This document shows, piece after piece, positions 14,784-23,146 of a stretch of 64,000 bases of DNA; within the stretch, counting starts at the first letter, position 1, and each line of letters opens with the position of its first letter. Below the pieces are notes generated by a model. It worked only from the letters and a program-made list of their open reading frames with translations, was not told the origin of the DNA and did no database searches. Source of the stretch: Stieleria varia (GTDB lineage Bacteria > Planctomycetota > Planctomycetia > Pirellulales > Pirellulaceae); the NCBI RefSeq assembly GCF_038443385.1, contig NZ_CP151726.1, positions 8,742,001 to 8,806,000 of the forward strand, in the 5' to 3' direction. Both the position numbers and the translations under genes were made by a program.

Positions 14784-15209
14784 GACGAACGGTGGCGTTG
14801 ACCGAGCGACGCCATTGTGGTTTCCATGTTCATCCGCCCGATGCGTCGCTTCGGTCCAACGCATGGTTCTGTCGTCTTCCGAGGCGGTACCCTACCGCCG
14901 GGATGCGACCGTTGGATTGTACCGCCTTTTTCGACCGCTCTGCAATTCGAGCCCTGGATTCGTTCCTGTTTTCGACCCGCCGACGATGTGGCCGAAGTCG
15001 AATGCTGAGGCCGGACCGTCACACGTGTTCCAATGGCAACAGATGACTCGAACATCCGGTCGACCGCACTCCATTTCACGCGCAACAGTTCGGCGAGAGG
15101 ACGCATTGCCGAAGCCAACAACATGCTGTCGGCCACAAGATCTGCCAACTCATTCGAGTGGTCGATCGCTACATCGACACGCGACGATCGAGCACTGTAA
15201 CGACAGAAC
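14784..15209 (-). repeat. Non-coding cassette B, copy 2
   Basis: attC 14784-14879 (inner arms TTGACCGAGCGACGCC and GCGTCGCTTCGGTCCAA, right arm GTTCTGTCGT). The body ends ACGACAGAAC at 15200-15209, an exact complement. A minus-strand frame (IDHSNELADL...) is open but lacks the ATG found in other copies. Confidence 0.9.
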
Positions 15210-15631
15210 GACCGCGATGTGCGGGCGTCGGGAGTTGGGCATCCATGTCTAATTGCTGACCACCGACGCTCCGTACCATCGCATGGTTCTGTCGTCTTCC
15301 GATGGCGGCACCGTACCGCCGGGATCCGACCACTGGATTGTATCGTCCGCTGAGACCTCGTTGCAAATCGAGTCCTGGATTCCGCTCCTGATTTTGCCCC
15401 GCCGACGATGTGGTCGAAGTCGAATGCTGAGGCCGGACCGTCACACGCGATCCAATGGCAACAGATGATTCGAGTATCCGGTCGACCGCACTCCATTTCG
15501 CGCGCAACAGTTCGGCGAGAGGACGCATTGCCGAAGTCAACAACATGCTGTCGGCCCCAAGATCTGCCAACTCATTCGACTGGTCGATCACTACATCGAT
15601 ACGCGACGATCGAGCACTGTAACGACAGAAC
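15202..15631 (-). repeat. Non-coding cassette B, copy 3
   Basis: The body matches the other B copies, but the attC part (15202-15301) has different inner arms (GGGCGTCGGGAG and CCGACGCTCCG), as if the body had been joined to another attC. The distal end ACGACAGAAC again matches the right arm GTTCTGTCGT. Confidence 0.85.
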
Positions 15632-15719
15632 GTCAGCCGTAACCGAGCGGCGACGAAAGATTTTCCATTTCAAGACCGCCCGACTTCGCCGCTTCGGTTC
15701 ACGGCATGGTTATTTGGCA
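15624..15719 (-). repeat. attC: attC site
   Basis: Left core AGAAC, inner arms TAACCGAGCGGCG and CGCCGCTTCGGTTC, right arm GTTATTTGGC. The distal end GCCAAATAAC at 16471-16480 is an exact 10-base complement. Confidence 0.9.
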
Positions 15720-15733
15720 GTTCGGGATTTGGG

Positions 15734-16456
15734 TCAGACATAGCTTTGCCGATCGCCGGTAAACACAAATGGGTGTTTGTTTACGTCAAACAGATCGTAC
15801 AGAGCGTCCGTACCATTGTCCAGTTTCAATTGGCACTCGGCGGTTGTGATTGGTACACACCAAATGAGATGCACGGGATCAGAATCAATCTGAAGTCTGT
15901 CACCAAGCGTTGAATCGGGATTGACGATTGATGGCATGAAAAACAGCGAGTCCAGATGCTTGGTGTCAAAAAGTCGTTCCGGCGGCTGGCCATTCGGCAT
16001 CGAGTGCCCCCAGTGTAACCAAGTATTGTTGTCATGGACGAAATGCGCCAGCCTGCGAAGCAGCTCGGGGTAATCGTCGCGGTCTTCGGTCGAGTAGAAG
16101 ACAAGCTCTGCGCGGCGATAGTCGGCACCCAGTTCGCTCGGTGAATTCATCGGCAGATCGCTCATTCCGCCAGTTACGAATGTGAAGAAGTCCCGCTTGC
16201 CGTTGGGCGGGAATCGATAGACGTCGATATGCGGAACTAATGGCAACAATTCGTGCAACACGGTGTCGGATTCACCAAAGAGATCGGAGTAAACGCGTTC
16301 GCGTTCTTCGGTATTTGAAAGCGTCGATTCGTCGAGGAACCCGACCTCGGGTTTCAAATCGCTACGGTCGCCATATCTGATCAACCTCGAACCACCCTTC
16401 GATGTTCCAACATTCTCTGACGCGGGCTTGCGACGAAACCAGTCTTTCATTGCCAT
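15734..16456 (-). CDS. Cassette gene: SUFU-domain (suppressor of fused-like) protein
   Basis: 240 residues from the ATG at 16456 (MAMKDWFRRKP). The central part (VLHELLPLVPHIDVYRFPPNGKRDFFTFVTGGMSDLPMN) carries the SUFU-family signature hIDVxxFPPxxxRxFxTxVTxGMSDLPM, followed by RRAELVFYST. The C-terminal LFDVNKHPFVFTGDRQSYV is the usual end of this family. Bacterial SUFU proteins are often immunity proteins of polymorphic toxin systems; no toxin lies beside it here, so it may be an orphan immunity gene carried as a cassette. Confidence 0.85.
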   Translation of the reverse strand: MAMKDWFRRKPASENVGTSKGGSRLIRYGDRSDLKPEVGFLDESTLSNTEERERVYSDLFGESDTVLHELLPLVPHIDVYRFPPNGKRDFFTFVTGGMSDLPMNSPSELGADYRRAELVFYSTEDRDDYPELLRRLAHFVHDNNTWLHWGHSMPNGQPPERLFDTKHLDSLFFMPSIVNPDSTLGDRLQIDSDPVHLIWCVPITTAECQLKLDNGTDALYDLFDVNKHPFVFTGDRQSYV

Positions 16457-16471
16457 GTGGAGCAGCCTCAG

Positions 16472-16568
16472 CCAAATAACGACCGGCATCACCGAGCACG
16501 AGCAGTTGACTCAACACAAGTCAAAACGGCCGACCGAGTGCTTCGCGTGCATGCCATGGTTCTGTGTC
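16472..16568 (-). repeat. attC: attC site
   Basis: Left core AATAAC, inner arms ACCGAGCACGA and GAGTGCTTCG, right arm GTTCTGTG. The distal end CACAGAAC at 17238-17245 is its complement. The stop codon of the gene to the right begins just after it. Confidence 0.85.
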
Positions 16569-17237
16569 TTACTTGGGCCAGGGTATGGGGATAGTTCGCC
16601 CCGTCAGTTTGTCCCGTATTCTACCCATCTCACCCTGGACTGGGTAGCCAATCAACGTTTCATACCTGTCAAGTCGATAATAAAGCTGAGGGTTCGATGC
16701 AAACATCGCCTCGACGGCTTCTATTGATCGAATGAACCGTTCCTGGTCAATGCGTTCGGATTCTGTTTGCGATGGCGAATCTTCTGTATCTATCGCGGCG
16801 GTTGCCGAAATTGGAGCGGAATTTGCAATTCGGGCAAGCCTGGGGAGTCTGCTGTACAGCCAGTTGCGATCGGTTTCTCCAAGCACATCGAATTTTACCT
16901 CTGACGCGTTCAGGGTATGAACACATTCGGCGAACCGCTCGCGCTGATTGGGTAGGAAAGTCACCCAAAGTTTCGTCTCTTGGCCAAGGAGAACACAACC
17001 CATGATACATACTTGCGTCAAACGTTGTTGCATCTGCGTGCGAGGCTTGACGTTTCCAAAGCCGCCTCCGCTGTACAATTCATCGTCCATCCATACGTCG
17101 CCGCCGTTAGCTTCAATGAATCTTGCAGCATAGTGGATTCGCTTTACCCGCATACCGATGGTCAGCAAACAAGCGACCATGAAGACAGCGACCAGCAGTG
17201 TACGTATTCGATAGCGAAGGATTCGTTGTAACATCAT
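16569..17237 (-). CDS. Cassette gene: membrane-anchored protein
   Basis: 222 residues from the ATG at 17237 (MMLQRILRYRIRTLLVAVFMVACLLTIGMRVKRI). The long frame reaching 17735 through repeat B is rejected. Residues 12-29 form a signal anchor of the RxRTLLxAVxxxA type common in planctomycetes. The outer part includes GGDVWMDDELYSGGGFGNVKPRTQ and a charged C-terminal half (SPSQTESERIDQERFIRSIEAVEAMFAS). Function unknown. Confidence 0.7.
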   Translation of the reverse strand: MMLQRILRYRIRTLLVAVFMVACLLTIGMRVKRIHYAARFIEANGGDVWMDDELYSGGGFGNVKPRTQMQQRLTQVCIMGCVLLGQETKLWVTFLPNQRERFAECVHTLNASEVKFDVLGETDRNWLYSRLPRLARIANSAPISATAAIDTEDSPSQTESERIDQERFIRSIEAVEAMFASNPQLYYRLDRYETLIGYPVQGEMGRIRDKLTGRTIPIPWPK

Positions 17238-17239
17238 CA

Positions 17240-17664
17240 CAGAACGGCGGCGTTGACCGAGCGACGCCATTGTGGTGTCCATGTTCATCCGGCCGATGCG
17301 TCGCTTCGGTCCAACGCATGGTTCTGTCGTCTTCCGAGGCGGAACCGTACCGCTCGGATGCGACCATTGAATTGTATCGCATGCTCGGACCGTACTGCAA
17401 TTCGAGCCCTGATATCGCTCCTGATTTTGTCCCGCCGTAGACGCGGCCGAAGTCGAATGCCCAGGCCGGACCGTCACACGCGATCCAATGGCAACGAATG
17501 TTTCGAACTCTGGGTCGTCGGCGCAACATTTCACGCGCAATTGATCCGCGAGAGGACGCTTCACCGAAGTCATCCTACTGTTGTCGGCCCCAAGATCATC
17601 CAACTCTTTCGAGGCGTAGATCTCAACATTGCGACGCGACGATCGAACGCTACGACGACAGAAC
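17240..17664 (-). repeat. Non-coding cassette B, copy 4
   Basis: attC 17240-17334 as in copy 2; the body is diverged near its right end. The distal end GACAGAAC complements the right arm GTTCTGTC. The ATG of the possible B reading frame is absent in this copy. Confidence 0.85.
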
Positions 17665-17750
17665 GTCCGCGATAACCGAGTCGCGGCGATTGATTTTCCA
17701 TTGTCAAAAACGACAGCTCCGCGACTTCGGTTCATCGCATAGTTCGCCCA
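17654..17750 (-). repeat. attC: attC site
   Basis: Left core AGAAC, inner arms ACCGAGTCGCGG and CCGCGACTTCGGT, right core AGTTCGCCCA. The distal end TGGGCGAAC at 18114-18122 is complementary. Confidence 0.85.
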
Positions 17751-17769
17751 TATCCTACCGCACTATCGG

Positions 17770-18105
17770 CTAGACGTTGCTACCAGGCCACATCCCCGTC
17801 TTCCAAATCGTACTGCAGTCTTCGCATTTGTACGTGTATTCATCCCCATTAGTATAGCGATCCTGCATCTGAGAAAATCGAATTCGTCGACCACATGTTG
17901 GGCAGATCCCCGTATGCGCGATGCGAGATATATAGATTACAGCCGGGGGCATCACGATCACGAGCGCCGCGATCGACCAAAAGACGGATCGGAGCCCAAA
18001 GCCTGTGATCAGCAAGGCCACAAAGACGGGTGGGCATGCCACTGCGAGCGCAACAATCACGCGACGTGAATGCGCAGAGTCAATTTTTGTGACGTAGTTG
18101 GGCAC
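17770..18105 (-). CDS. Cassette gene: membrane protein with zinc-ribbon-like C-terminus
   Basis: 111 residues from the GTG at 18105; the ORF to 18159 would enter the attC. Two hydrophobic helices (VIVALAVACPPVFVALLITGF and VFWSIAALVIVMPPAVIYI) are followed by HTGICPTCGRRIRFS and YKCEDCSTIWKTG, a CxxC...CxxC pair that could bind zinc on the cytoplasmic side. No family is recognised. Confidence 0.65.
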   Translation of the reverse strand: MPNYVTKIDSAHSRRVIVALAVACPPVFVALLITGFGLRSVFWSIAALVIVMPPAVIYISRIAHTGICPTCGRRIRFSQMQDRYTNGDEYTYKCEDCSTIWKTGMWPGSNV

Positions 18106-18114
18106 TGTCTCGTT

Positions 18115-18210
18115 GGGCGAACGTCCGCCGTCACCGGGCACGGAGAGACGACTTTCCATTTGTTATACCACGCAAGCCGTGCTCCGTGTGCACGGCATTG
18201 TTCTGTGGTG
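18115..18210 (-). repeat. attC: attC site
   Basis: Left core GGGCGAAC, inner arms ACCGGGCACGG and CCGTGCTCCGT, right arm GTTCTGTGG. The distal end CCACAGAAC at 18761-18769 is an exact complement. Confidence 0.9.
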
Positions 18211-18217
18211 CTTGACG

Positions 18218-18751
18218 CTACCATTGTCGCATGTGTTCGATCAGACGTGAACCCAATGATTTTGCCGAGCACGAACTGGGAATGCGAATGCTCTCGCCAT
18301 GCTCTTCGGATCCAGCATGTGAAGACCTGACCAATTGTGTGAGTTTCCGGGATTTCCATCCGTTCCGCTCAAGAAGTTCTGCGACGGCAAATGTGCGATG
18401 GTAAGTGCCGGGGCCTTTTGCAATCGCGCTATATTGGCTGGTGATGTCATCCCAATTGGTAGCGTTGTCAAATCCCGGTACTAGTTCGTCAATTGGAACA
18501 TCGTCACCACGCCATTTCCGTTGCAGAGCTGTCTTTCTTCGTTGGGCGAGTGGGTCAACGTCTGCCTTGGAGCAAATCTTGAGCATTCGAGTGACGCATG
18601 CGCCAATTTCGCTGACGGCATCACCATCAAACGCTGCTGCATCGCCGCACGGCGCTCCGACGCCTGCCATGTAGTAGACGTACGGGAACAAAAGCACCGT
18701 ACTTGATTGTCGATGGAAGAGAACGTTGATGAAGCGGTCGCGTTTGTTCAA
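18218..18751 (-). CDS. Cassette gene: unknown protein
   Basis: 177 residues, MNKRDRFINVLFHRQSSTVLLFPYVYYMAGVGAPCGDAAAF... The first 35 residues are basic then moderately hydrophobic, not a clear signal. A central segment (CSKADVDPLAQRRKTALQRKWRGDDVPIDELVPGFDNATNWDDITSQYSAIAKGPGTYHRTFAVAELLERNGWKS) is charged and helical; the C-terminus is Ser-rich and basic. Family not recognised. Confidence 0.6.
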   Translation of the reverse strand: MNKRDRFINVLFHRQSSTVLLFPYVYYMAGVGAPCGDAAAFDGDAVSEIGACVTRMLKICSKADVDPLAQRRKTALQRKWRGDDVPIDELVPGFDNATNWDDITSQYSAIAKGPGTYHRTFAVAELLERNGWKSRKLTQLVRSSHAGSEEHGESIRIPSSCSAKSLGSRLIEHMRQW

Positions 18752-18762
18752 CTATCTCATCC

Positions 18763-18986
18763 ACAGAACGCAGAGATCACCCAGCCGCGGCGGTGGTCTT
18801 TTGTGGTACCTAACGACAACACCCGCGGCTTGGGTGAATCGACATTGATCATCGCGGCATAAGGAGCGACGGCAGGAACCAGCGTCGCATGTTGCCATTG
18901 TACCGGTTGAACTCGGCCGTGGGTCAATCGAGAACTCCGCTCCGTCTCTGCCTCCACACTGTACTCGATCGCTAGCCGCGCTGATC
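18763..18986 (-). repeat. Non-coding cassette A, copy 6
   Basis: Left core AGAAC, right core TTGATCATCG, distal end GCGCTGATC. The flanking cassettes differ from those of the other copies, which indicates independent movement of the unit. Confidence 0.9.
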
Positions 18987-19074
18987 GGTGCGGTTCAGCG
19001 GGCGGCGGCGAACGGCTCTGCCACTGCGAAAACGGCTACCACCGCCGCTCGGTTGCAACCGATGGTTCGCCCAG
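18982..19074 (-). repeat. attC: attC site
   Basis: Left core TGATC (cassette A end), inner arms TCAGCGGGCGGCGG and CCGCCGCTCGGTTG, right arm GTTCGCCCA. The distal end GTGGGCGAAC at 19803-19812 is complementary. Confidence 0.85.
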
Positions 19075-19077
19075 TCT

Positions 19078-19779
19078 TCATCTGGGTAACACTATTCGTT
19101 GTTGAACTACCCTTAAGCTTGGGTTCTCGGCCCTCAATCGTGCAACAGTTTCTACGGACCACTCCTTCGGAACGCTGACTGTAGTTAGACTGGGTAGCGC
19201 AATGATGTCTTCAATCGCCGCAGCAGTAACGCTTGTGCCGCACAGCATAAGCTCCCGGAGACTCGTGCAGCCCCGCAAGTGCGTAAGACCTTCATCGTCC
19301 ACCGCAGTCCCGTCAAGAAGAAGGTTTTCCAAATCTGTCATTCTGGAGATGTGCTCCAATCCGTGAGACGTAATCGAGGTATCTTGAAGTATCAAGCACC
19401 TCATCTTCTGGCAGTTTGCGATGGATTCCAAACCGATATCGCTAATCGGGTTCTCGGACAAGTTGAGAAATACCAGGTCGTTCAGTGGACGCAAGCGGGC
19501 CAGGTCTTGATCCGTTAAGGATGCCCGAGCGAGATCAAGCGATCCGACGTCGCTTAGCGCAGATAAATGCTGAATTTGAGACCGGTCGAGCTTGAGAGCG
19601 TACCCACCTTCACCCTCATAAATCGCTCCATCCGTCGCTCGAATGTGGCCCAAAGCATGCTGGCGGGCTAAATGCGAGACGATACGTTGCCCAGGCCAGA
19701 CGCAGAACAATGCAATCGGAATCAATGCCAGAAGCATTGCTCGAATGGTGAAGCGAAGTTTGCGAGTGCGTCGAGACAT
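19078..19779 (-). CDS. Cassette gene: membrane-anchored leucine-rich repeat protein
   Basis: 233 residues from the ATG at 19779 (MSRRTRKLRFTIRAMLLALIPIALFCVWPG), a signal anchor. Residues about 75-200 form at least five leucine-rich repeats: LSDVGSLDLARASLTDQDLARL, LNDLVFLNLSENPISDIGLESI, CQKMRCLILQDTSITSHGLEHI, and two more. This LRR style (xLxxLxLxxTxIxDxGLxxL) is common in planctomycetes and mediates protein binding. The partner is unknown; it probably acts at the cell surface. Confidence 0.85.
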   Translation of the reverse strand: MSRRTRKLRFTIRAMLLALIPIALFCVWPGQRIVSHLARQHALGHIRATDGAIYEGEGGYALKLDRSQIQHLSALSDVGSLDLARASLTDQDLARLRPLNDLVFLNLSENPISDIGLESIANCQKMRCLILQDTSITSHGLEHISRMTDLENLLLDGTAVDDEGLTHLRGCTSLRELMLCGTSVTAAAIEDIIALPSLTTVSVPKEWSVETVARLRAENPSLRVVQQRIVLPR

Positions 19780-19803
19780 AGCGAACCCGAGGAGCGTGGC
19801 ATG

Positions 19804-19897
19804 TGGGCGAACGACCCGGATCACGGGGACCGAGGGATAGACTTTGAATTCAATACCGACGACGCCGAGGTCTCAAGTGCATCCGATGGTTCGCCGG
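19804..19897 (-). repeat. attC: attC site
   Basis: Left core GGGCGAAC, inner arms GGATCACGGGGACCG and a partial mate, right core GGTTCGCCGG. The distal end CAGGCGAAC at 20352-20360 fits. The gene to the right reads through almost the whole site. Confidence 0.7.
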
Positions 19898-20300
19898 TTC
19901 TGTGCATCACCCCTAGACCTAGGGGAACGAAAAGGGAAAGACCAACGCCCATGCCGACCATGAATAGGTGTATCCCAAGTTCGGATGAGAATGCTTCCGA
20001 GCGGAAAAAGACTTGCCACAGCACGAGCAAAAACGGAATGAACATCGCGGGAAGGAACCTGCGAATGTTGCGAGGCGAGATCGATTTCGACCCAGGCGAA
20101 TTGCAAACGCCTACAGTCGCCGATTTGTAGACCGATGGTCCGAAAACCGCCAATCCGACCAGGTAAGAGGCAAGGAAAACGAGCGTCCAATAGCCGCCGT
20201 TGGTTGCGGTGAGAACGCCACCACCGACAAGGAAAGTAACGGCAAAAAACACTCCGAGGCCGAGGAACAGCATTCCGCAGCTTTTGTCATTAATCATCAT
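19821..20300 (-). CDS. Cassette gene: four-helix membrane protein with attC-encoded tail
   Basis: 159 residues starting MMINDKSCGMLFLGLGVFFAVTFLVGGGVL. Four hydrophobic helices are visible (also YWTLVFLASYLVGLAVFG, LPAMFIPFLLVLWQVFF, LGIHLFMVGMGVGLSLFVPLGLGV). The last about 25 residues (HRTGEPSDALETSASSVLNSKSIPRSP) are encoded by the attC, since no stop precedes it. No family is recognised. Confidence 0.65.
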   Translation of the reverse strand: MMINDKSCGMLFLGLGVFFAVTFLVGGGVLTATNGGYWTLVFLASYLVGLAVFGPSVYKSATVGVCNSPGSKSISPRNIRRFLPAMFIPFLLVLWQVFFRSEAFSSELGIHLFMVGMGVGLSLFVPLGLGVMHRTGEPSDALETSASSVLNSKSIPRSP

Positions 20301-20351
20301 GCGATTGTCCAGTCAGCAGAAAACGGAATGTAACGCGACTTCTGTGCCACG

Positions 20352-20447
20352 CAGGCGAACGCTACGCGTAACCGGGAACGCGCGGAAAAGTTTCTAACGG
20401 CCAAATCGCTCGACTCGCGTTCTCCGGTTCACGCGATGGTTCGCCAG
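20352..20447 (-). repeat. attC: attC site
   Basis: Left core AGGCGAAC, inner arms GTAACCGGGAACGCG and CGCGTTCTCCGGTTC, right core GGTTCGCCA. The distal end GTGTGGCGAAC at 20810-20820 complements it. Confidence 0.9.
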
Positions 20448-20493
20448 CTATGATTCTTCACAAGTTGAAACACCTATTTGCCAAGCCAAGCTA

Positions 20494-20781
20494 CTATCGC
20501 TTCGGTCGTTTTAAGATTACGTGGCCGCGCGTGTCTTCCTTACGCACATCACCAAGTGTGCCAACACATTCCCAGCCCTCCAGCCCAAGTTCGTTGAGTC
20601 TGGGTTGAAGTTTGTAACCTTGGATAAAACCGTTGTCTGTTGGCGCGTTGATCACCTTGTACTCCCATTGAGGATAGCCAGCTTGTGTGGCACCAGCGTT
20701 TTGGGCATCAACCGAATCTATAATCGTTGACATCACGATCAAAACAAGCATTGTGATTCCAGCTGCGATGGTTAGCTTCAT
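20494..20781 (-). CDS. Cassette gene: exported DUF4177-like protein
   Basis: 95 residues. The N-terminus (MKLTIAAGITMLVLIVMSTIIDSVDAQ) is a signal peptide or anchor. The mature part (QWEYKVINAPTDNGFIQGYKLQPRLNELGLEGWECVGTLGDVRKEDTRGHVILKRPKR) matches the DUF4177 pattern: WEYKVI, then LNELGxEGWECVG, then a terminal hydrophobic strand with LKRP. The family is small and of unknown function. Probably exported. Confidence 0.8.
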   Translation of the reverse strand: MKLTIAAGITMLVLIVMSTIIDSVDAQNAGATQAGYPQWEYKVINAPTDNGFIQGYKLQPRLNELGLEGWECVGTLGDVRKEDTRGHVILKRPKR

Positions 20782-20811
20782 TGAAGTCGTCCGATAGAAG
20801 TAGTGATTAGT

Positions 20812-20907
20812 GTGGCGAACGACGGCGGTAACGGGGCCGCCGCCAAGAGACTATGATTTCAGAAACGGCGTCATCGGCGGCTCCCGTTCACCGCTTTGTT
20901 ATTTGCG
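20812..20907 (-). repeat. attC: attC site
   Basis: Left core GGCGAAC, inner arms GGTAACGGGGCCGCC and GGCGGCTCCCGTTCACC, right arm GTTATTTGCG. The distal end CGCAAATAAC at 21336-21345 is an exact 10-base complement. Confidence 0.95.
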
Positions 20908-21326
20908 TTTACCGGTTGAGGATGAACCACCGAGGCCGGCTCCCCGTCTGGGATTTCGACATTGATACGGCCATTGTACACAAAGACATCGGCATGAAGT
21001 TGATCTGCGACGAACTGCGGCAACCAGTCCGGCAATTCATTGATGTATGAATCGGTCGACCGCTCGCAACCGAACATGTAAACAGCACCTGGTTTCACGA
21101 TCCCTTTCAGTTCATCCATCGAAGCGTTGGATTCAATCTCGTCGTCGATGTCGGCCCATCCGTGCTCACGAGAGACGTTCAACGCAAATGGGAGATCCTT
21201 GATGTTCAACCAAATCCACTCGTAGACGTTTTCGGAGTCGTGATCAAGAGAATCTGGACTCGCATGTGGCACAAGCCGCAAGGCGATGTCTATGAAGTCC
21301 AGATTGCAGTTGATCTTGAGGTACAC
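20871..21326 (-). CDS. Cassette gene: unknown acidic protein with attC-encoded end
   Basis: 151 residues from the GTG at 21326 (VYLKINCNLDFIDIALRLVPHASPDSLDHDSENVYEWIWLNI); the ORF to 21371 would start inside the neighbouring attC. Alternating strands and helices, acidic overall, no signal or membrane segment. Motifs such as KGIVKPGAVYMFGCERSTDSYINELPDWLPQFVADQLHADVFVYNGRINVEIPDGEP suggest a compact alpha/beta fold. The final 11 residues come from the attC. Family not recognised. Confidence 0.65.
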   Translation of the reverse strand: MYLKINCNLDFIDIALRLVPHASPDSLDHDSENVYEWIWLNIKDLPFALNVSREHGWADIDDEIESNASMDELKGIVKPGAVYMFGCERSTDSYINELPDWLPQFVADQLHADVFVYNGRINVEIPDGEPASVVHPQPVNANNKAVNGSRR

Positions 21327-21334
21327 GATGGCTT

Positions 21335-21433
21335 TCGCAAATAACGACAAAGGTAACCCGGCGGCGGCCAAGTGACTTTGATTTCAGCAAACGCCCGATC
21401 CGCCGCTCGGGTTGACCGCCTTGTTATCCGCCG
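21335..21433 (-). repeat. attC: attC site
   Basis: Left core AATAAC, inner arms GGTAACCCGGCGGCGG and CCGCCGCTCGGGTTGACC, right arm GTTATCCG. The distal end CGGATAAC at 21934-21941 is complementary. Confidence 0.9.
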
Positions 21434-21903
21434 TTTCTCTGTCTACCAGCTCGCATTTTGGCTTTGTACTCCAGCAATGAATCAGCGGTCGCTTGTATTT
21501 CAGACTGGTCAAGCCATGCACGGATTTCAGCGAGCGTAACATCGGAGTCGGCTTTATCATATCGCCCCTCGGAGAACACATGTACTTGATCTTTGTTAGG
21601 CAGATCGACGGTATCCTCTGGCCAGACAAGGTAGGCAGGCGGCGTAACGTCGTCTACCTTGTTGTTCAAGTGAAAGATTCTCCGAAAACGCGAGTTGTGT
21701 TTGTCCGTTTGGATAACGACGAACTCAAGTTTTGTCTCTGTAACGTTGGACGCTCCCCGTCTGTACCCATAGGTGACCTCAGCAAATCCAGACAAGCACT
21801 GGAGACGCGTTGACGTCACCGTCAACTCATCGAGCGGATTCTCCTGCCCAAACGAGTTTGTGCAAGCCAAAGCGGCGAACGCCATTGCGATTAGTAGTCT
21901 CAT
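21424..21903 (-). CDS. Cassette gene: exported protein
   Basis: 159 residues. MRLLIAMAFAALACTNSFGQ is a signal peptide with a plausible SFG-Q cleavage site. The mature part begins with beta-rich sequence (ELTVTSTRLQCLSGFAEVTYGYRRGASNVTETKLEFVVIQTD) and ends in a helical, charged segment (DVTLAEIRAWLDQSEIQATADSLLEYKAKMRAGRQ). No family is recognised. Confidence 0.7.
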   Translation of the reverse strand: MRLLIAMAFAALACTNSFGQENPLDELTVTSTRLQCLSGFAEVTYGYRRGASNVTETKLEFVVIQTDKHNSRFRRIFHLNNKVDDVTPPAYLVWPEDTVDLPNKDQVHVFSEGRYDKADSDVTLAEIRAWLDQSEIQATADSLLEYKAKMRAGRQRNGG

Positions 21904-21930
21904 TTTGGCTCTCGTGTAGGAAGGATGCTC

Positions 21931-22028
21931 AGTCGGATAACGACGGCGATCACCCAGTCGCCGTTAACAAACTATGATTAAAATGCGCGGCCGACCGGCG
22001 ACTTGGGTGCATCGCTTTGTTCGTCGAC
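21931..22028 (-). repeat. attC: attC site
   Basis: Left core GGATAAC, inner arms GGCGATCACCCAGTCGCCG and CGGCGACTTGGGTGC, right arm GTTCGTCG. The distal end CGACGAAC at 22632-22639 is an exact complement. Confidence 0.9.
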
Positions 22029-22103
22029 CTATTTGTGGCGTTGGGATAGCTACCATCCGGATCGGCGTCACGTCCGTCATTGTATGTGTTCGTTTCAAGA
22101 CAA

Positions 22104-22613
22104 TCAATTTGGATTCGCAATCCCTCGGTAAAACGACTTTAGCAAGTTTGCAATTCGCGGGCCGGGTAAAGCCAGTTTCGCCGAGTCCATTCCTTGAAAA
22201 CAGAATTGAGAGAAGGCGCACCAGCGGGTTGCACCATTCATTACCGCAACTAGGCACCAAGTCCCATCTAGAACGAAATTCTCTACGTCGGTGATCAACT
22301 GAGGTGTTAATCCGTTTAAGACATAAAGAAGTGAATCGGATTGTTGATCACTCAGCAGCGTTGAAACTGGAGCATCTACGGGATTGCCCTCAACATCCAT
22401 GGTTGTGTACTCGTCAATGACAACACGAGTATGTGCTCCATACCACATTCCGGATTCGTCGAGCGTGACGATCCATGCAGGGGGATCCTCGGACTCAAGC
22501 ATCGCGAGCGCAGATTTCATCGCGACGCGAATCAAATCCTGATGTACGGGATGGAATTCCGGTTCGGTTATCCAAGGGTGGTCGAGGGGAGAAATCATTG
22601 GAGACGGAACCAC
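22104..22613 (-). CDS. Cassette gene: unknown soluble protein
   Basis: 169 residues from 22613 (MVPSPMISPLDHPWITEPEF; the second ATG, MISPL, is equally possible). No signal or membrane helix. Contains PAWIVTLDESGMWYGAHTRVVIDEYTTMDVEGNPVDAPVSTLLSDQQSDSLLYVLNGLTPQLITDVENFVLDGTWCLVAVMNGA, an alternating pattern suggesting an alpha/beta fold. 22029-22103 shows nothing. Family not recognised. Confidence 0.65.
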   Translation of the reverse strand: MVPSPMISPLDHPWITEPEFHPVHQDLIRVAMKSALAMLESEDPPAWIVTLDESGMWYGAHTRVVIDEYTTMDVEGNPVDAPVSTLLSDQQSDSLLYVLNGLTPQLITDVENFVLDGTWCLVAVMNGATRWCAFSQFCFQGMDSAKLALPGPRIANLLKSFYRGIANPN

Positions 22614-22630
22614 ATCCTATCTGCCCGCGG

Positions 22631-23058
22631 GCGACGAACGGCGGCGTTGACCGAGCGACGCAATTGTGGTTTCCATGTTCATCCGCCCGATGCGTCGCTT
22701 CGGTCCAACGCATGGTTCTGTCGTCTTCCGAGGCGGCACCGTACCGCCGGAATGCAACCATTGGATTGTATCGCATGCTCGGACCGCACTGCAATTTGAG
22801 TCCTGGTTTCGTTTCTGAATATGTCCCGCCGACGATGTGGCCGAAGTCGAATGCTGAGGCCGGACCGTCACACGTGTTCCAATGGCAACAAGTGATTCGA
22901 GCATCCGGTCGACCACACTCCATTTCACTCGCAACGGTTCAGCGTGAGAACGCGCGGCCGAAGCCGACGTGCTGCCGTCGGCCCCAAGATCTGCCAACTC
23001 ATTCGATTGGTCGATCACTACATCGACACGCGACGATCGAGCACTGTAACGACAGAAC
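22631..23058 (-). repeat. Non-coding cassette B, copy 5
   Basis: attC 22631-22725 with left core GCGACGAAC, right arm GTTCTGTCGT; distal end ACGACAGAAC. The body carries the open minus-strand frame starting MIDQSNELADLGADG. Confidence 0.9.
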
Positions 23059-23146
23059 GGTACGCGTCACCCGGTACGCGCGAAAGATTCTCAATTTCAG
23101 AACCGCTCAGCTCGCGTACTCGGGTGCACGCGATGGTTACCCGCCG
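23049..23146 (-). repeat. attC: attC site
   Basis: Left core AGAAC, inner arms CACCCGGTACGCG and CGCGTACTCGGGTG, right arm GTTACCCG. The distal end CGGGTAAC at 23525-23532 is an exact complement. Confidence 0.95.

Noticed and set aside
16569..17735. A 388-residue frame through cassette B copy 4
   Set aside because: The upstream part is cassette B and attC sequence read by chance; the membrane anchor at 17237 marks the real start.
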